Source of the DNA: an uncultured Eubacteriales bacterium
Lineage (GTDB): Bacteria > Bacillota > Clostridia > Lachnospirales > Lachnospiraceae
Direction: 5' to 3'
Length of the DNA stretch: 64,000 nt
NCBI GenBank assembly: GCA_900548855.1
Contig: URMF01000008.1
Coordinates: forward strand, 12,247-76,246
A model generated the notes under the pieces. It ran no database searches and was not told where the DNA came from. It was given only the letters and a program-made list of their open reading frames with translations. Every line of letters begins with the position of its first letter. The stretch's first letter is position 1. This document shows, in pieces, positions 44,028 to 52,481 of this stretch. Both the position numbers and the translations under genes were made by a program.

Positions 44028-44879
44028 ATGATGCGTTCATTATGGTCTGCGGCATCTGGAATGATTGCACAGCAGACAAATCTGGATACGATATCCAATA
44101 ATCTGGCAAATGTGAATACGGCAGGATATAAGAAGGATACAGTGGAATTTAAGTCTTTGCTGTATCAGACATTACAGTCTCCATCTACGAATAATGTGGG
44201 AGAGAACAAGCCGGTGCCTGCCCAGGTAGGTCTGGGAACCAGAACCGGATCCATTACTACAGTATTTACCCAGGGCAGCCTGCAGGAAACATCCAATACT
44301 ACATATATGGCAATAGAAGGTTCTGGATTTTTTAAGGTGAGAGATACGGATGGCAATATCTGCTATACTCGTGATGGAAGCTTTGGCTTTCAGCCGGTAG
44401 AAGGAGGAATGATGCTCTGTACTTCTCAGGGTTATCCGGTTCTTGATCAGAATAACAATCCAATTGTGGTTCCTTCTCCTGCTCGGGCAGAGGATGTGAG
44501 TGTGGATACAGAGGGTAACATTTATATAACCAGCGGCAACGGAAAGAATTTAAAAACAGATCCGCTTACCAATACTGCAAATGGACAGACCTATGCCCAG
44601 AAGATTGGATTGGTACAATTTAACAACCCGGCAGGTCTTGATAGTATAGGCGGCAATATGTACCAGACAACGCCTGCTTCCGGAAATGCCATTGAGGAGT
44701 CTTCTACTCAGGGAATTTCCCGGAGCCTGGTCCATCAGGGATATATTGAAATGTCAAATGTACAGGTGGCAGATGAAATGGTTAATATGATTGTGGCACA
44801 ACGTGCATATGAGATGAATTCTAAGGCAATACAAGCGTCAGATGAGATGCTTCAGCAGGCAAATAATTTAAGAGGATAG
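44028..44879 (+). CDS. flgG: Flagellar distal rod protein FlgG (FlhP-like)
   Basis: 283 residues. N-terminus: SLWSAASGMIAQQTNLDTIS then NLANVNTAGYKKDTV; C-terminus: QGYIEMSNVQVADEMVNMIV followed by AQRAYEMNSKAIQASDEM. These are the conserved FlgG ends, and the match is closer than in the preceding gene. It forms the distal rod that crosses the cell wall and carries the hook. Two adjacent ATGs (44028 and 44031) are equally possible; AAGGAGG lies about 10 bases before. It is followed by a promoter-like element and the rod-binding protein gene. Confidence 0.9.
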   Translation: MMRSLWSAASGMIAQQTNLDTISNNLANVNTAGYKKDTVEFKSLLYQTLQSPSTNNVGENKPVPAQVGLGTRTGSITTVFTQGSLQETSNTTYMAIEGSGFFKVRDTDGNICYTRDGSFGFQPVEGGMMLCTSQGYPVLDQNNNPIVVPSPARAEDVSVDTEGNIYITSGNGKNLKTDPLTNTANGQTYAQKIGLVQFNNPAGLDSIGGNMYQTTPASGNAIEESSTQGISRSLVHQGYIEMSNVQVADEMVNMIVAQRAYEMNSKAIQASDEMLQQANNLRG

Positions 44880-44940
44880 CAATTTATATGTCTAATTTGT
44901 GAAAAAATTCAAAATTAATAAATAAATTTCAAATAAGACA

Positions 44941-44968
44941 TTGACAGATGAGGTCACTTTGTGATAAA
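44941..44968 (+). promoter_or_regulatory. Putative sigma-A promoter before the rod-binding protein gene
   Basis: TTGACA (44941-44946), a 16-base spacer and GATAAA (44963-44968), about 30 bp before the start. The -10 is imperfect. Confidence 0.4.
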
Positions 44969-44997
44969 CATGTATATAGGTAGATTAGGAGGTAAAT

Positions 44998-45357
44998 ATG
45001 GCAATTACAGGAATTGACCCAAGCAGCTATTATAGTGATTATTATTCTCAGGCAACAAATGCTTCATCGTCTGCATTAGAAAATACCTTAAGCAAGGTGG
45101 GAAGTGAGACGACGGAGGCCGAATTAATGGAGGCTTGTAAGGAATTCGAGGCCTATTTTATCGAACAGATTTACAAGGGCATGGAGAAAACGATTATGAA
45201 GGCAGAGGATGAGGAAACCAGCAGTTCCAGTCAGTACATGGATTATTTTGGTGATATGCAGATTCAGGAATATGCCAAGCTGGCTACTGAGCAGGGGAGT
45301 GGAATCGGACTTGCTAATCAACTCTATGAACAGATGAAACGTAACTACGGACTATAA
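44998..45357 (+). CDS. Rod-binding protein, FlgJ N-terminal domain type
   Basis: 119 residues. The conserved stretch EACKEFEAYFIEQIYKGMEK followed by SSQYMDYFGDMQIQEYAKLA is the rod-binding domain of FlgJ. There is no muramidase domain, as in many Firmicutes, so it is the scaffold part only. It caps or helps assemble the rod in the wall. AGGAGG precedes the ATG. It lies at the end of the flgF-flgG group, and the stop is directly followed by the BlaI-like gene frame. Confidence 0.85.
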   Translation: MAITGIDPSSYYSDYYSQATNASSSALENTLSKVGSETTEAELMEACKEFEAYFIEQIYKGMEKTIMKAEDEETSSSSQYMDYFGDMQIQEYAKLATEQGSGIGLANQLYEQMKRNYGL

Positions 45358-45377
45358 TTATGAAAGAAAGTGAGAGT

Positions 45378-45758
45378 ATGAGTATGTTTATTGAGAAGTT
45401 AACAGAAAGTGAAGAGCTTGTAATGAAATCAATTTGGGATTGCCGTAAGGAGCCAGTATTATCTGACGTGGTTGAGCGTGTAAATGGCTATTATGGTAAA
45501 GACTGGAAGCCACAGACAGTTTCTACTTTCTTAGCAAAGCTGGTAAGAAAGAATTATTTGAAATTGCAGCGTAATGGTAAGATTTATACTTACAAGATTT
45601 TAATTTCTGAAGCTGCATACAGACAGAAATTGTACAGACATCATATTAGTTTTTGGAATCATAACGATATCAGTGAATTTGTAACTGAGATGTTTGATAA
45701 CGGAGATTTAACAAAAGAAGATTTAGAGGGCTTGAAAGCAAAAATTAATGAATTATAA
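45378..45758 (+). CDS. blaI: BlaI/MecI/CopY-family transcriptional repressor
   Basis: About 126 residues. The N-terminal winged helix has KLTESEELVMKSIWDCRKEP and the recognition segment WKPQTVSTFLAKLVRKNYLK; the C-terminal helices serve dimerisation. Such repressors bind TACA/TGTA dyads and are inactivated when cleaved by a BlaR1/MecR1 membrane protease, and one is encoded immediately downstream with an 11-bp overlap. The open frame begins at 45360; I prefer the ATG at 45378 because family members start close to LTESE and an SD-like GAAAGTGAG lies before it. Codon use looks more biased than in the neighbours, as if the repressor is made in quantity. The gene sits inside a flagellar cluster. 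Confidence 0.88.
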   Translation: MSMFIEKLTESEELVMKSIWDCRKEPVLSDVVERVNGYYGKDWKPQTVSTFLAKLVRKNYLKLQRNGKIYTYKILISEAAYRQKLYRHHISFWNHNDISEFVTEMFDNGDLTKEDLEGLKAKINEL

Positions 45759-47130
45759 TGTGATGTATATTTTGAATGGAAAACTTGCATATGTTGTACT
45801 GGGTGCATTGGCAGCAACGCTGGCAGGTTCTTTCAGTTATTTCATCTGGCTGTTTCTTGGAAGGGGAGCAGCCAGATTTTATATTAAAAATACTATGAAA
45901 TTTCTGAAGCTGATTATAGCTTGTTTTTTATTACCGATTCTTCCTTTTTTCATTTTACAGTTTGTAAAGGGAATGGAGAACGGTGAAGCAATTCTGCCTG
46001 TGGTAACGCCCATATCTGTTCTTTTGTTTGTTTTGGCATCCATATGGGTGGCTACACTGGTAATTGTACTCTTATACAGATATTCACATTATCGCAGCAA
46101 ATTACGGCTGTGCGAAGAAAATATTTCCGCAAGCTGTGATGCGCTGGACGCTGTTTTGGATAAATGGAAAAAGAAGCTAGGGATAAAAAAGAACATAATC
46201 GTTTATTATAATGATTATGTATCTTCTCCTGCGATTATATACAATAAGGGATACCAGATTTTATTGCCTACCTATACATTGTCTGATGAGGAGGTTAATA
46301 TTGCCCTGCTTCATGAGCTTGTACATTTAAAACATGGGGATATCCTGACCAAAAATATCGGATTTCTTGTGAATGCAGTACATGCGTTTAATCCGGTAAG
46401 CTATGCCTTGAGAACCCAGATAGAACGGTGGGCAGAGGTGGATTGTGATTTGGATGCCTGCGAAATTGGAAAAGAAGAATTCAGTCGAAAGGAATATTTT
46501 GACTGTATTCTCAATTTGAAGCAGAAAAGCCAGGAGGCTTTTTATGTAGATGAAATGTGCTGCTTTATGGAAAACCAGAAGTTAATAGAGTTCCGGGTTG
46601 ACATGATGATTAAATACAAAAGCGGGGAGCAGAGGCTTTCCCTTTGGGCTTTTTTGCTGACATTGTTCTTGATGCTTTTTGTTACGGCAGGTACATATGA
46701 TATGTCATCGGACGCATATCGGTTGTGGTATGAACATTCTCTCCACTATACGGAAGAAGCCGCGGAGAAAAATGAGCAGAATTTGGCGGAAAACAGCATT
46801 TTTGCAGATACAGAGCTGGTTTATTCAGAGAAACAGGTTTTAAATCAGATGGCCAGCACGGATTTTTCAATAAATCCTAACGAAGCCTGGATTTTTGATG
46901 TTTCGGAGGAAGCCTTAAGCGATGTGTTTGTCAGTGTGGTGTGTGATGGAGATAACTATTGTATTGGATGTATAAGCAGTGAGGGACAGGTGGTCTCCAT
47001 GGAGGCTTCCGGTGATATAAGCAACTTACTGAGTACAGATGGGACAATTAAGCAGATATTTGTTAAAAATCAAAGCGACAGTGTGAACAAAGTAGAAATG
47101 CTGGTTATGAAGCAGATGACAGCAAAGTAG
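45748..47130 (+). CDS. blaR1: BlaR1/MecR1-like peptidase M56 membrane sensor
   Basis: 460 residues. Four membrane helices (about 13-36, 50-72, 90-112 and near 303-320) frame a gluzincin protease with the zinc site ALLHELVHLKHGDILTKN. The helix after it contains the third ligand, Glu, in RWAEVDCDLDACE. The outer C-terminal part (~140 residues) is not a penicillin-binding domain: it is short, with no SxxK motif. So the signal it senses is probably not a beta-lactam bound covalently. It should cut or inactivate the BlaI-like repressor. The start overlaps blaI by 11 bp, as in classical pairs. Confidence 0.85.
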   Translation: MNYNVMYILNGKLAYVVLGALAATLAGSFSYFIWLFLGRGAARFYIKNTMKFLKLIIACFLLPILPFFILQFVKGMENGEAILPVVTPISVLLFVLASIWVATLVIVLLYRYSHYRSKLRLCEENISASCDALDAVLDKWKKKLGIKKNIIVYYNDYVSSPAIIYNKGYQILLPTYTLSDEEVNIALLHELVHLKHGDILTKNIGFLVNAVHAFNPVSYALRTQIERWAEVDCDLDACEIGKEEFSRKEYFDCILNLKQKSQEAFYVDEMCCFMENQKLIEFRVDMMIKYKSGEQRLSLWAFLLTLFLMLFVTAGTYDMSSDAYRLWYEHSLHYTEEAAEKNEQNLAENSIFADTELVYSEKQVLNQMASTDFSINPNEAWIFDVSEEALSDVFVSVVCDGDNYCIGCISSEGQVVSMEASGDISNLLSTDGTIKQIFVKNQSDSVNKVEMLVMKQMTAK

Positions 47131-47218
47131 AGAAAAGGTTAACACTATCAGGCAGGGCTTGTCTTTCTTTTTAGTATGTGCTATTTATAGCCTACATAAT
47201 AAAAAGGAGGATAATAAC

Positions 47219-47659
47219 ATGAAAGGTAAATTATTTCTTGCAGGCGTATGCTTTGTACTATGTGGGCTTTTTGGTCCCGGATTCCAGTCCAATGCGGAAG
47301 AGCTGGTAGAGCACACGGCTCATATCACAGACCCGGAGTTTGAAGGAATTTTACAGGAAATGGTAGGAAGCATTATTGAGACCAGGTCTACAGCCTACAC
47401 GATTGACTGGAAAGTTCCTTCCGGAAGAACCTATACCACAGCGTATTTTGAGAAGAAAAAGGGTACAAGCATTGGTCTCGGGGTTGAATTGTCAAGGACA
47501 GGAATGGCGGGCATCATGGATATGGACGGTAATGTAAGATATGTGAGCGGCAAATCGATATATCATACATTTGATATCAGCAAATCCTATTATTATTGTG
47601 TAATTGTTCCAAATAAGACTACAACAACAATTACAGCTAAGGGTTATTTTGTAAAATGA
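47219..47659 (+). CDS. Small secreted protein of unknown function
   Basis: 146 residues. A signal peptide (KGKLFLAGVCFVLCGLFGPG...SNA) would be cut around residue 26. The mature part is beta-rich (YTIDWKVPSGRTYTTAYFEK, GVELSRTGMAGIMDMDG, KSYYYCVIVPNKTTTTITAK). It recalls small all-beta secreted proteins but no family is recognised. AAGGAGG at 47204-47210, eight bases before the ATG at 47219, fixes the start; the upstream ATG at 47159 lacks one. It lies 88 bp after blaR1 and may be the gene under BlaI/BlaR1 control or a cofactor of the sensor. Confidence 0.7.
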   Translation: MKGKLFLAGVCFVLCGLFGPGFQSNAEELVEHTAHITDPEFEGILQEMVGSIIETRSTAYTIDWKVPSGRTYTTAYFEKKKGTSIGLGVELSRTGMAGIMDMDGNVRYVSGKSIYHTFDISKSYYYCVIVPNKTTTTITAKGYFVK

Positions 47660-47676
47660 TGAAAGCATAAAATGAC

Positions 47677-47720
47677 AGAGAAAAGGGCTTTAGAATGAAT
47701 TTTCTAAGGCCTTTCTTCTG
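47677..47720 (+). terminator. Terminator after the secreted protein gene
   Basis: AGAAAAGGGCTTTAGAA pairs with TTTTCTAAGGCCTTTCTTCT with a small mismatch, around a short loop, and a T/C-rich tail follows. Confidence 0.7.
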
Positions 47721-47770
47721 TTTCAATCATTTTGTTTATGTACAAAATCTCTCCATTTGTTAAATTATTC

Positions 47771-48030
47771 TTGTGTGGGTCTGGCATATATGCTAATATA
47801 ACCTATACATAGTGTCTTTTTTATCTTGATTATATTTTCCACAGCTGGCGGCTTCTGCCAGGAAAATTCATTCCTTGATGTTTCGGGGAAGTTCATGCTG
47901 TTTACAAGTATTCTGAGTCGGCAGAAGAATTGTCAGCTTTTTGGACTTTCATAGTAAGATATGTTAAAATACAGAGAGTATACAGTTTAAAGCAATAGAA
48001 AAACAGACTGCCGTATTGTTACGGCAGCCT
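47771..48030 (+). ncRNA. Possible small RNA in a 418-bp gap
   Basis: The gap 47660-48077 has no gene. TTGTGT (47771-47776), a 17-base spacer and TAATAT (47794-47799) form a promoter. Downstream, TTTTC and CTGGC (47835-47849) pair with GCCAG and GAAAA (47857-47866). The run ends with CTGCCGTA (48008-48015) paired with TACGGCAG (48020-48027), a perfect 8-bp hairpin that could terminate transcription from either side. This would give a ~220-nt RNA opposite in direction to the XRE gene. The evidence is limited to these three elements. Confidence 0.3.
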
Positions 48031-48077
48031 TCGATTTTGGTTTGCGGGTTACATATGAATTGAATGGTATTTGTCTT

Positions 48078-48371
48078 TTACTGGTGCGATTTCTTTTTTT
48101 GCATCCCAGGAGTTGAAAAGGGCTCAAAGAAATATTGTGGCGGCACATTCAGTTCCCTGCTTATGTTGAATAATACTTCCAGGGAGAAAGACTGGCAATT
48201 GTTTGAGTTTTCAATTCTGCTTAGGTAGGACCTGGAGATATTTACACGGTTGGCAAGTTCTCTTTGTGTAATGTTGGCGCGTTTTCTGTAAAAGGAAATG
48301 TGCTCGCCTAAATCCACATAGTAGTCCCGGTTTTTAAATGCCGGAAAATTTGTTTCATGCTCTGGGTTCAT
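48078..48371 (-). CDS. XRE-family helix-turn-helix regulator
   Basis: 97 residues on the minus strand. The helix-turn-helix spans about 25-80: ISFYRKRANITQRELANRVN, ISRSYLSRIENSNN and SLEVLFNISRELNVPPQYFF. This is the compact Cro/CI type. It is a single-domain DNA-binding protein divergent from recD2. The intergenic region holds two GTTAACG copies that may be its operators. The nearest ribosome-site signal in the minus direction is GGAGGTACC before the ATG. The targets are unknown; regulators of this type often control their own gene and a neighbour. Confidence 0.85.
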   Translation of the reverse strand: MNPEHETNFPAFKNRDYYVDLGEHISFYRKRANITQRELANRVNISRSYLSRIENSNNCQSFSLEVLFNISRELNVPPQYFFEPFSTPGMQKKKSHQ

Positions 48372-48448
48372 TTTATTTGGTACCTCCTCATTGGTAAAAT
48401 GTTTTTGTAATAAAAGTATAATAAAAGCACAAATTAAAATACATAGAT

Positions 48449-48487
48449 GTTAACGGGTGTGGAGAAAATGCAAACGAGTAGTTAACG
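48449..48487. repeat. GTTAACG direct repeats, possible XRE operator
   Basis: GTTAACG occurs at 48449-48455 and 48481-48487, 32 bases apart (about three helix turns), between the divergent XRE and recD2 genes. GTTAAC is itself palindromic, as fits a dimeric regulator. Confidence 0.35.
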
Positions 48488-48562
48488 TAAATATAGATAC
48501 TAAAATAGAATTTAAACAATTTGACGGATAGCAGGATAAATAATCAGGAAACGAGGCGTTAC

Positions 48563-50860
48563 ATGGAACGGGAAGGAATCGTATTAAAAATAATATATAG
48601 AAATGAAGAGAATCAATATGTTGTTTTCGCCGTAGAAACCAGTGATGGTGAGGAAGAGACTTTTGTTGGGAATTTGACAGGAATAGAGGAAGGGATGTAC
48701 ATTCTGGCAAGGGGAGAGTATGTGGACCATCCCAGCTACAGCATACAGTTTAAGGTGTCTTCGTATGAGATAAAGATGCCGGATGATTTGGTAAGTATGG
48801 AACGGTACCTTGCTTCCGGTGCCATTAAAGGTATTGGAGAAATTATGGCAAAACGGATTATAAAGGCTTTTGGTGCAGATGCTTTCCGAATAATAGAAGA
48901 GGAGCCTGAGAGACTTTCTGAAATAAAGGGAATCTCTGAGCGGAAAGCCAATGAAATCGGGGTACAGTTTATTGAAAAACAGGCACTGCGGGAGGCGTTG
49001 ATGTTTCTGTCAGAGTTTGGAATTTCTCCCAATCTGGCGGTTAAGATATTTAATGAATACGGACAGAAGATGTATACGATAGTAAAGAATAATCCGTATA
49101 AGATAGCAGAGGATATCAGTGGTGTGGGCTTCAAAATGGCAGACGCAATTGCTGCCCGGGCAGGAATTGGTATGCAGTCTGATTTCCGCATCAGGGCTGC
49201 ACTCATTTATACTCTGAATCAGGCTACCGGTCTGGGGCATATTTACCTTCCCAAATATCTGCTGCTGGATTGGACGAAGCAGCTGCTGGCAAAAAGTAAT
49301 GATATGGCAGGAAAAGCGGATAGGTATGGTTTGGATGGAAATCCCTTTGCGGTGGATGAGGAAGTGATAGAGACACAGTTGATGAATTTGCAGATAGAGG
49401 GAAAGGCTGTGTATAAGGAGATAGACGGGGAGGTTGTGGTGTATGCCTCCAGCCATTACCACCGGGAGCTGGACACGGCAAGAATGCTGCTTGAAACCAA
49501 ATCCACGGTTGGTATTCCGGATGCAGCATTGGACAAAACCATTGAAATGATAGAGGACAAAGAAAGTATTGTGCTGGATGAGCTGCAAAAGGAGGCAATC
49601 CGGCAGGCGGCACGACAGGGAGTGCTGGTGATAACCGGTGGTCCCGGTACCGGAAAAACTACTACGATTAATTCGATTATTAAATATTTTGAGATGGAAG
49701 AGCTGGACTTGCTGCTGGCAGCGCCCACGGGGCGTGCGGCAAAGCGGATGACGGAGGCAACCGGTTATAAGGCACAGACGATTCATCGTCTGCTGGAATT
49801 GAATGGCGGAGTGGATGAGGAAAAGGGCAATGTGGGAATCCGGTTTGAAAAGAATGCATCCAACCCACTAGAGGCAGATGTTATTATTATTGATGAGATG
49901 TCTATGGTAGACTTATCCTTAATGCATGCTTTGATGCTGGCTGTAATGCCGGGGACCCATTTAATCTTAGTGGGGGATGAAAACCAGCTGCCATCGGTGG
50001 GGGCAGGAAATGTACTAAAGGATATTATCCGGTCCGGCTGTGTCCCGGTGGTGGCGTTACATCGCATTTTCCGGCAGGAGGAGGGCAGTGCCATAGTGCA
50101 AAATGCCCATAAAATCAATAAGGGCGAGCCAATCCAGATGGACAACAAGAGTAAGGATTTTTTCTATTTGCCGCGAACCAGCACCAGAGCCGTGGCAGAT
50201 GAGGTGGGAGCATTGCTTACGAGAAAGCTTCCACGCTATATAGGCTGCTCGGGAAAGGAAATCCAGGTGCTGACTCCCATGCGCAATGGAGATTTGGGAG
50301 TGGGGAACCTGAATATTCTGCTTCAAAGGGTACTAAATCCGGCAAGCGCACAAAAAAAGGAAAAGGAGTTGAATAACGGCATCATATTCCGGGAAGGTGA
50401 CAAGGTGATGCAGATTCGTAATAACTATAAGCTGGAATGGACTATTTACAGTGATAAGGGGCGCTTCAAGGTGGAAGAAGGAGTGGGCGTGTTTAATGGA
50501 GATATGGGCTGTATTAAAGAGATAGATACATACAACGAGGAAATCGTTGTTCTGTTCGATGATGACAAGGAGGTACGTTATCCCTATAATCTTCTGGATG
50601 AATTAGAGCTTTCCTATGCCATTACGATACATAAATCCCAAGGCAGTGAATATCCGGCGGTGGTGCTTCCCCTTTTTAGCGGACCGAGGATACTGATGAA
50701 CCGGAATTTGCTCTATACGGCAGTAACTCGTGCAAAGCAGTGTGTAGTGATTGTGGGAAGCGGCCGGCTGGTGGAGAATATGATACAGAATAACGATGAA
50801 CAGAAAAGGTATTCTTCGTTAGATATACGGCTGCAGGAGCTGGCAGTAGATGGGTTTTAA
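48563..50860 (+). CDS. recD2: RecD2-type ATP-dependent DNA helicase
   Basis: 765 residues. The N-terminal OB-like region (residues 1-75) and helix-hairpin-helix repeats (AIKGIGEIMAKRIIKAFG, IKGISERKANEIGVQF, ISGVGFKMADAIAARAG) precede the motor. Walker A is ITGGPGTGKTTTINS, motif II is IIIDEMSMVDLSLMH, motif III is LVGDENQLPSVGAGNVL, and the C-terminal motifs are AITIHKSQGSEYPAVV and LYTAVTRAKQCVV. It is a 5'-3' helicase of the RecD2 type, acting without RecBC in repair and replication-fork handling. The upstream TTG at 48521 is rejected; the ATG at 48563 has GAGG six bases before it. Neighbouring comF follows by 23 bp. Confidence 0.93.
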   Translation: MEREGIVLKIIYRNEENQYVVFAVETSDGEEETFVGNLTGIEEGMYILARGEYVDHPSYSIQFKVSSYEIKMPDDLVSMERYLASGAIKGIGEIMAKRIIKAFGADAFRIIEEEPERLSEIKGISERKANEIGVQFIEKQALREALMFLSEFGISPNLAVKIFNEYGQKMYTIVKNNPYKIAEDISGVGFKMADAIAARAGIGMQSDFRIRAALIYTLNQATGLGHIYLPKYLLLDWTKQLLAKSNDMAGKADRYGLDGNPFAVDEEVIETQLMNLQIEGKAVYKEIDGEVVVYASSHYHRELDTARMLLETKSTVGIPDAALDKTIEMIEDKESIVLDELQKEAIRQAARQGVLVITGGPGTGKTTTINSIIKYFEMEELDLLLAAPTGRAAKRMTEATGYKAQTIHRLLELNGGVDEEKGNVGIRFEKNASNPLEADVIIIDEMSMVDLSLMHALMLAVMPGTHLILVGDENQLPSVGAGNVLKDIIRSGCVPVVALHRIFRQEEGSAIVQNAHKINKGEPIQMDNKSKDFFYLPRTSTRAVADEVGALLTRKLPRYIGCSGKEIQVLTPMRNGDLGVGNLNILLQRVLNPASAQKKEKELNNGIIFREGDKVMQIRNNYKLEWTIYSDKGRFKVEEGVGVFNGDMGCIKEIDTYNEEIVVLFDDDKEVRYPYNLLDELELSYAITIHKSQGSEYPAVVLPLFSGPRILMNRNLLYTAVTRAKQCVVIVGSGRLVENMIQNNDEQKRYSSLDIRLQELAVDGF

Positions 50861-50883
50861 ACAAGGGTTCCGGCTCGAAGGAG

Positions 50884-51615
50884 GTGAAGGGAATACATTT
50901 TACAGATAGTAAAGATATCTTTTTAGACTTGCTATATCCGAAGAGATGTCCTCTATGTAATCAGATACGTCCGTATCAGCAGGCTGCGGTATGTCCGGAA
51001 TGTATAGGAAAATTAAAGAAAGCAGAAGCGCCAAGGTGTCTCAAATGTGGGAAAACCATTGACAGTGAGGATGAGGAATATTGTATGGACTGCCAGTCAA
51101 TTCCCAAAAGCTATCATCAGGGGTATCCTGTTTTTGAATATACAGAGGCCATAAAAAATGCATTATATGATTTTAAATATAAAAACCAGAGGGGGTATGC
51201 AGCATTTTTTGCAGATTGTATGTACCAATATTATGGTGTACAGCTAAAAAAGCTAATGGTAGACGGGATTGTGCCGGTTCCGGTGCATGCCCGCAAAAAA
51301 AGGATGCGTGGATATAACCAGGCGGAGCTTTTGGCAAGGGAATTATCGAGAAGGTTACAGGTCCCCATGTATCCATATTATCTGATACGTCGGGAAAATA
51401 CCAGCCCACAAAAGGATTTAAATCAGGCTGCCAGAATGAAAAATCTAAAAAATGCTTTTAAAATAGGGAAAAATAAGATAAAATTAAAAAGAATCCTTCT
51501 GGTGGATGATATATATACATCAGGAGCTACAATAGAGGCCTGTACAAGAACATTGTTGTTGTCGGGAGCAGAGGAAGTCTATTATTCCAGCGTTGCTATC
51601 GGCCAGGGCTATTAA
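50884..51615 (+). CDS. comFC: ComF-family phosphoribosyltransferase-like protein
   Basis: About 240 residues. Two zinc ribbons (CPLC and CPEC; CLKC and CMDC) are followed by a phosphoribosyltransferase fold with VPVHARKKRMRGYNQAELLA and the PRPP motif ILLVDDIYTSGATIEAC. ComF proteins take part in DNA uptake or in repair linked to PriA; the biochemical role is not settled. The start is odd: a perfect ten-base ribosome site AAGGAGGTGA (50878-50887) overlaps the GTG at 50884, which is too close to be used. The codon at the normal distance is ATA at 50893. I list the open frame, but the true N-terminus may be an ATA. The next start is TTG further in. Confidence 0.87.
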   Translation: MKGIHFTDSKDIFLDLLYPKRCPLCNQIRPYQQAAVCPECIGKLKKAEAPRCLKCGKTIDSEDEEYCMDCQSIPKSYHQGYPVFEYTEAIKNALYDFKYKNQRGYAAFFADCMYQYYGVQLKKLMVDGIVPVPVHARKKRMRGYNQAELLARELSRRLQVPMYPYYLIRRENTSPQKDLNQAARMKNLKNAFKIGKNKIKLKRILLVDDIYTSGATIEACTRTLLLSGAEEVYYSSVAIGQGY

Positions 51616-51649
51616 CACGTTTGAGAGAAAACAGACAGGAGGGAATGTA

Positions 51650-52057
51650 ATGGAAGTAAGAACATGTAAGCAATGTAAAAGATTATTTAATTATTTAAGT
51701 GGTCCAACACTGTGCCCAAGCTGTAAAGATAAGTTAGAAGATAAGTTTATACAGGTCAGGGATTATATCCGTGAGAATCCCCATGAAGGTATAAATGAGG
51801 TGGCAAAAGAGAATGATGTGTCAACAAACCAAATCCGCCGGTGGATTCGTGAGGAACGCCTGGCATTTTCGGATGACTCTGATATTGGAATTGACTGTGA
51901 GAAATGTGGAAGGATGATTAAATCAGGACGTTATTGCAAGTTCTGCAAGGATGAAATGGTAGGACAGATGAAGGGTTTGTATGGAACGGATAATTCCGTC
52001 GTCGCAAAGAAGCACAGAGAAGCGGCGAGGATGCGGTTTTTGGATAAGGAACAATAA
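51650..52057 (+). CDS. yvyF: YvyF-like zinc-ribbon flagellar operon protein
   Basis: 135 residues. A zinc-binding N-terminus (TCKQCKRLF and LCPSCKDKLEDKF), a helix-turn-helix-like middle (NPHEGINEVAKENDVSTNQIRRW) and a second ribbon (CEKCGRMIKSGRYCKFC) match YvyF/TIGR03826, a protein found just upstream of flgM in Gram-positive flagellar operons. It is the next gene here too. In Bacillus its location is the same (comF-yvyF-flgM-flgN-flgK-flgL). GGAGGGAATG is the ribosome site. It probably regulates the late operon, but no function is proven. Confidence 0.88.
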   Translation: MEVRTCKQCKRLFNYLSGPTLCPSCKDKLEDKFIQVRDYIRENPHEGINEVAKENDVSTNQIRRWIREERLAFSDDSDIGIDCEKCGRMIKSGRYCKFCKDEMVGQMKGLYGTDNSVVAKKHREAARMRFLDKEQ

Positions 52058-52084
52058 ATTTTTTAAACTTATTTTATTTTAGTA

Positions 52085-52111
52085 TAATGTTTTCTGAAAA
52101 GTCGCCGATAT
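52085..52111 (+). promoter_or_regulatory. Sigma-28 (SigD-type) promoter before flgM
   Basis: TAAT (52085-52088), a 15-base spacer and GCCGATAT (52104-52111). The -10 is a perfect match and the -35 differs by one base. It would place flgM under the sigma factor that it inhibits, as in other bacteria. Confidence 0.8.
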
Positions 52112-52193
52112 AATTATTGAATCTAGTGAATGGATTTAATAATCCGGTTACCGATGGGTCATCGGGATTGGACAGAAGGAGGAAGGTGTAACA

Positions 52194-52481
52194 ATGCGAA
52201 TTGGCTCATACAATCAGATTGCCCAAGTATATGGAAATCAATCTGTCAAGAAGAGTTATAACTCTAATACAATTGGCGCTACATCGACTAAGGATCAGCT
52301 TTCCTTTTCTACAGTGGGAAAGGATATGCAGATAGCGAAGGCAGCTTTGGGTTCTGTTCCTGATGTCAGAGAAGACAGAATTAAGGCATTAAAAGAAAGC
52401 ATTGCAAATGGTACCTATCAGGTGAGTGCAGAGAATTTTGCCGATAAGATTTTAGCTGCATATGATGAGAAATCCATTTAG
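52194..52481 (+). CDS. flgM: Anti-sigma-28 factor FlgM
   Basis: 95 residues, typical length. The C-terminal region that binds sigma-28 reads VREDRIKALKESIANGTYQV followed by SAENFADKILAAYDE, the conserved FlgM signature. The N-terminal half is disordered and polar. It binds the motility sigma factor until the hook-basal body is finished, then is exported. A near-perfect sigma-28 promoter lies upstream. A strong hairpin overlaps the stop codon and separates it from flgN. AGGAGGAAGG precedes the ATG. Confidence 0.93.
   Translation: MRIGSYNQIAQVYGNQSVKKSYNSNTIGATSTKDQLSFSTVGKDMQIAKAALGSVPDVREDRIKALKESIANGTYQVSAENFADKILAAYDEKSI

Noticed and set aside
50884..50886. GTG at 50884 as an ordinary comF start
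   Set aside because: It overlaps the ribosome site itself, leaving no spacing; kept only as the open-frame limit.
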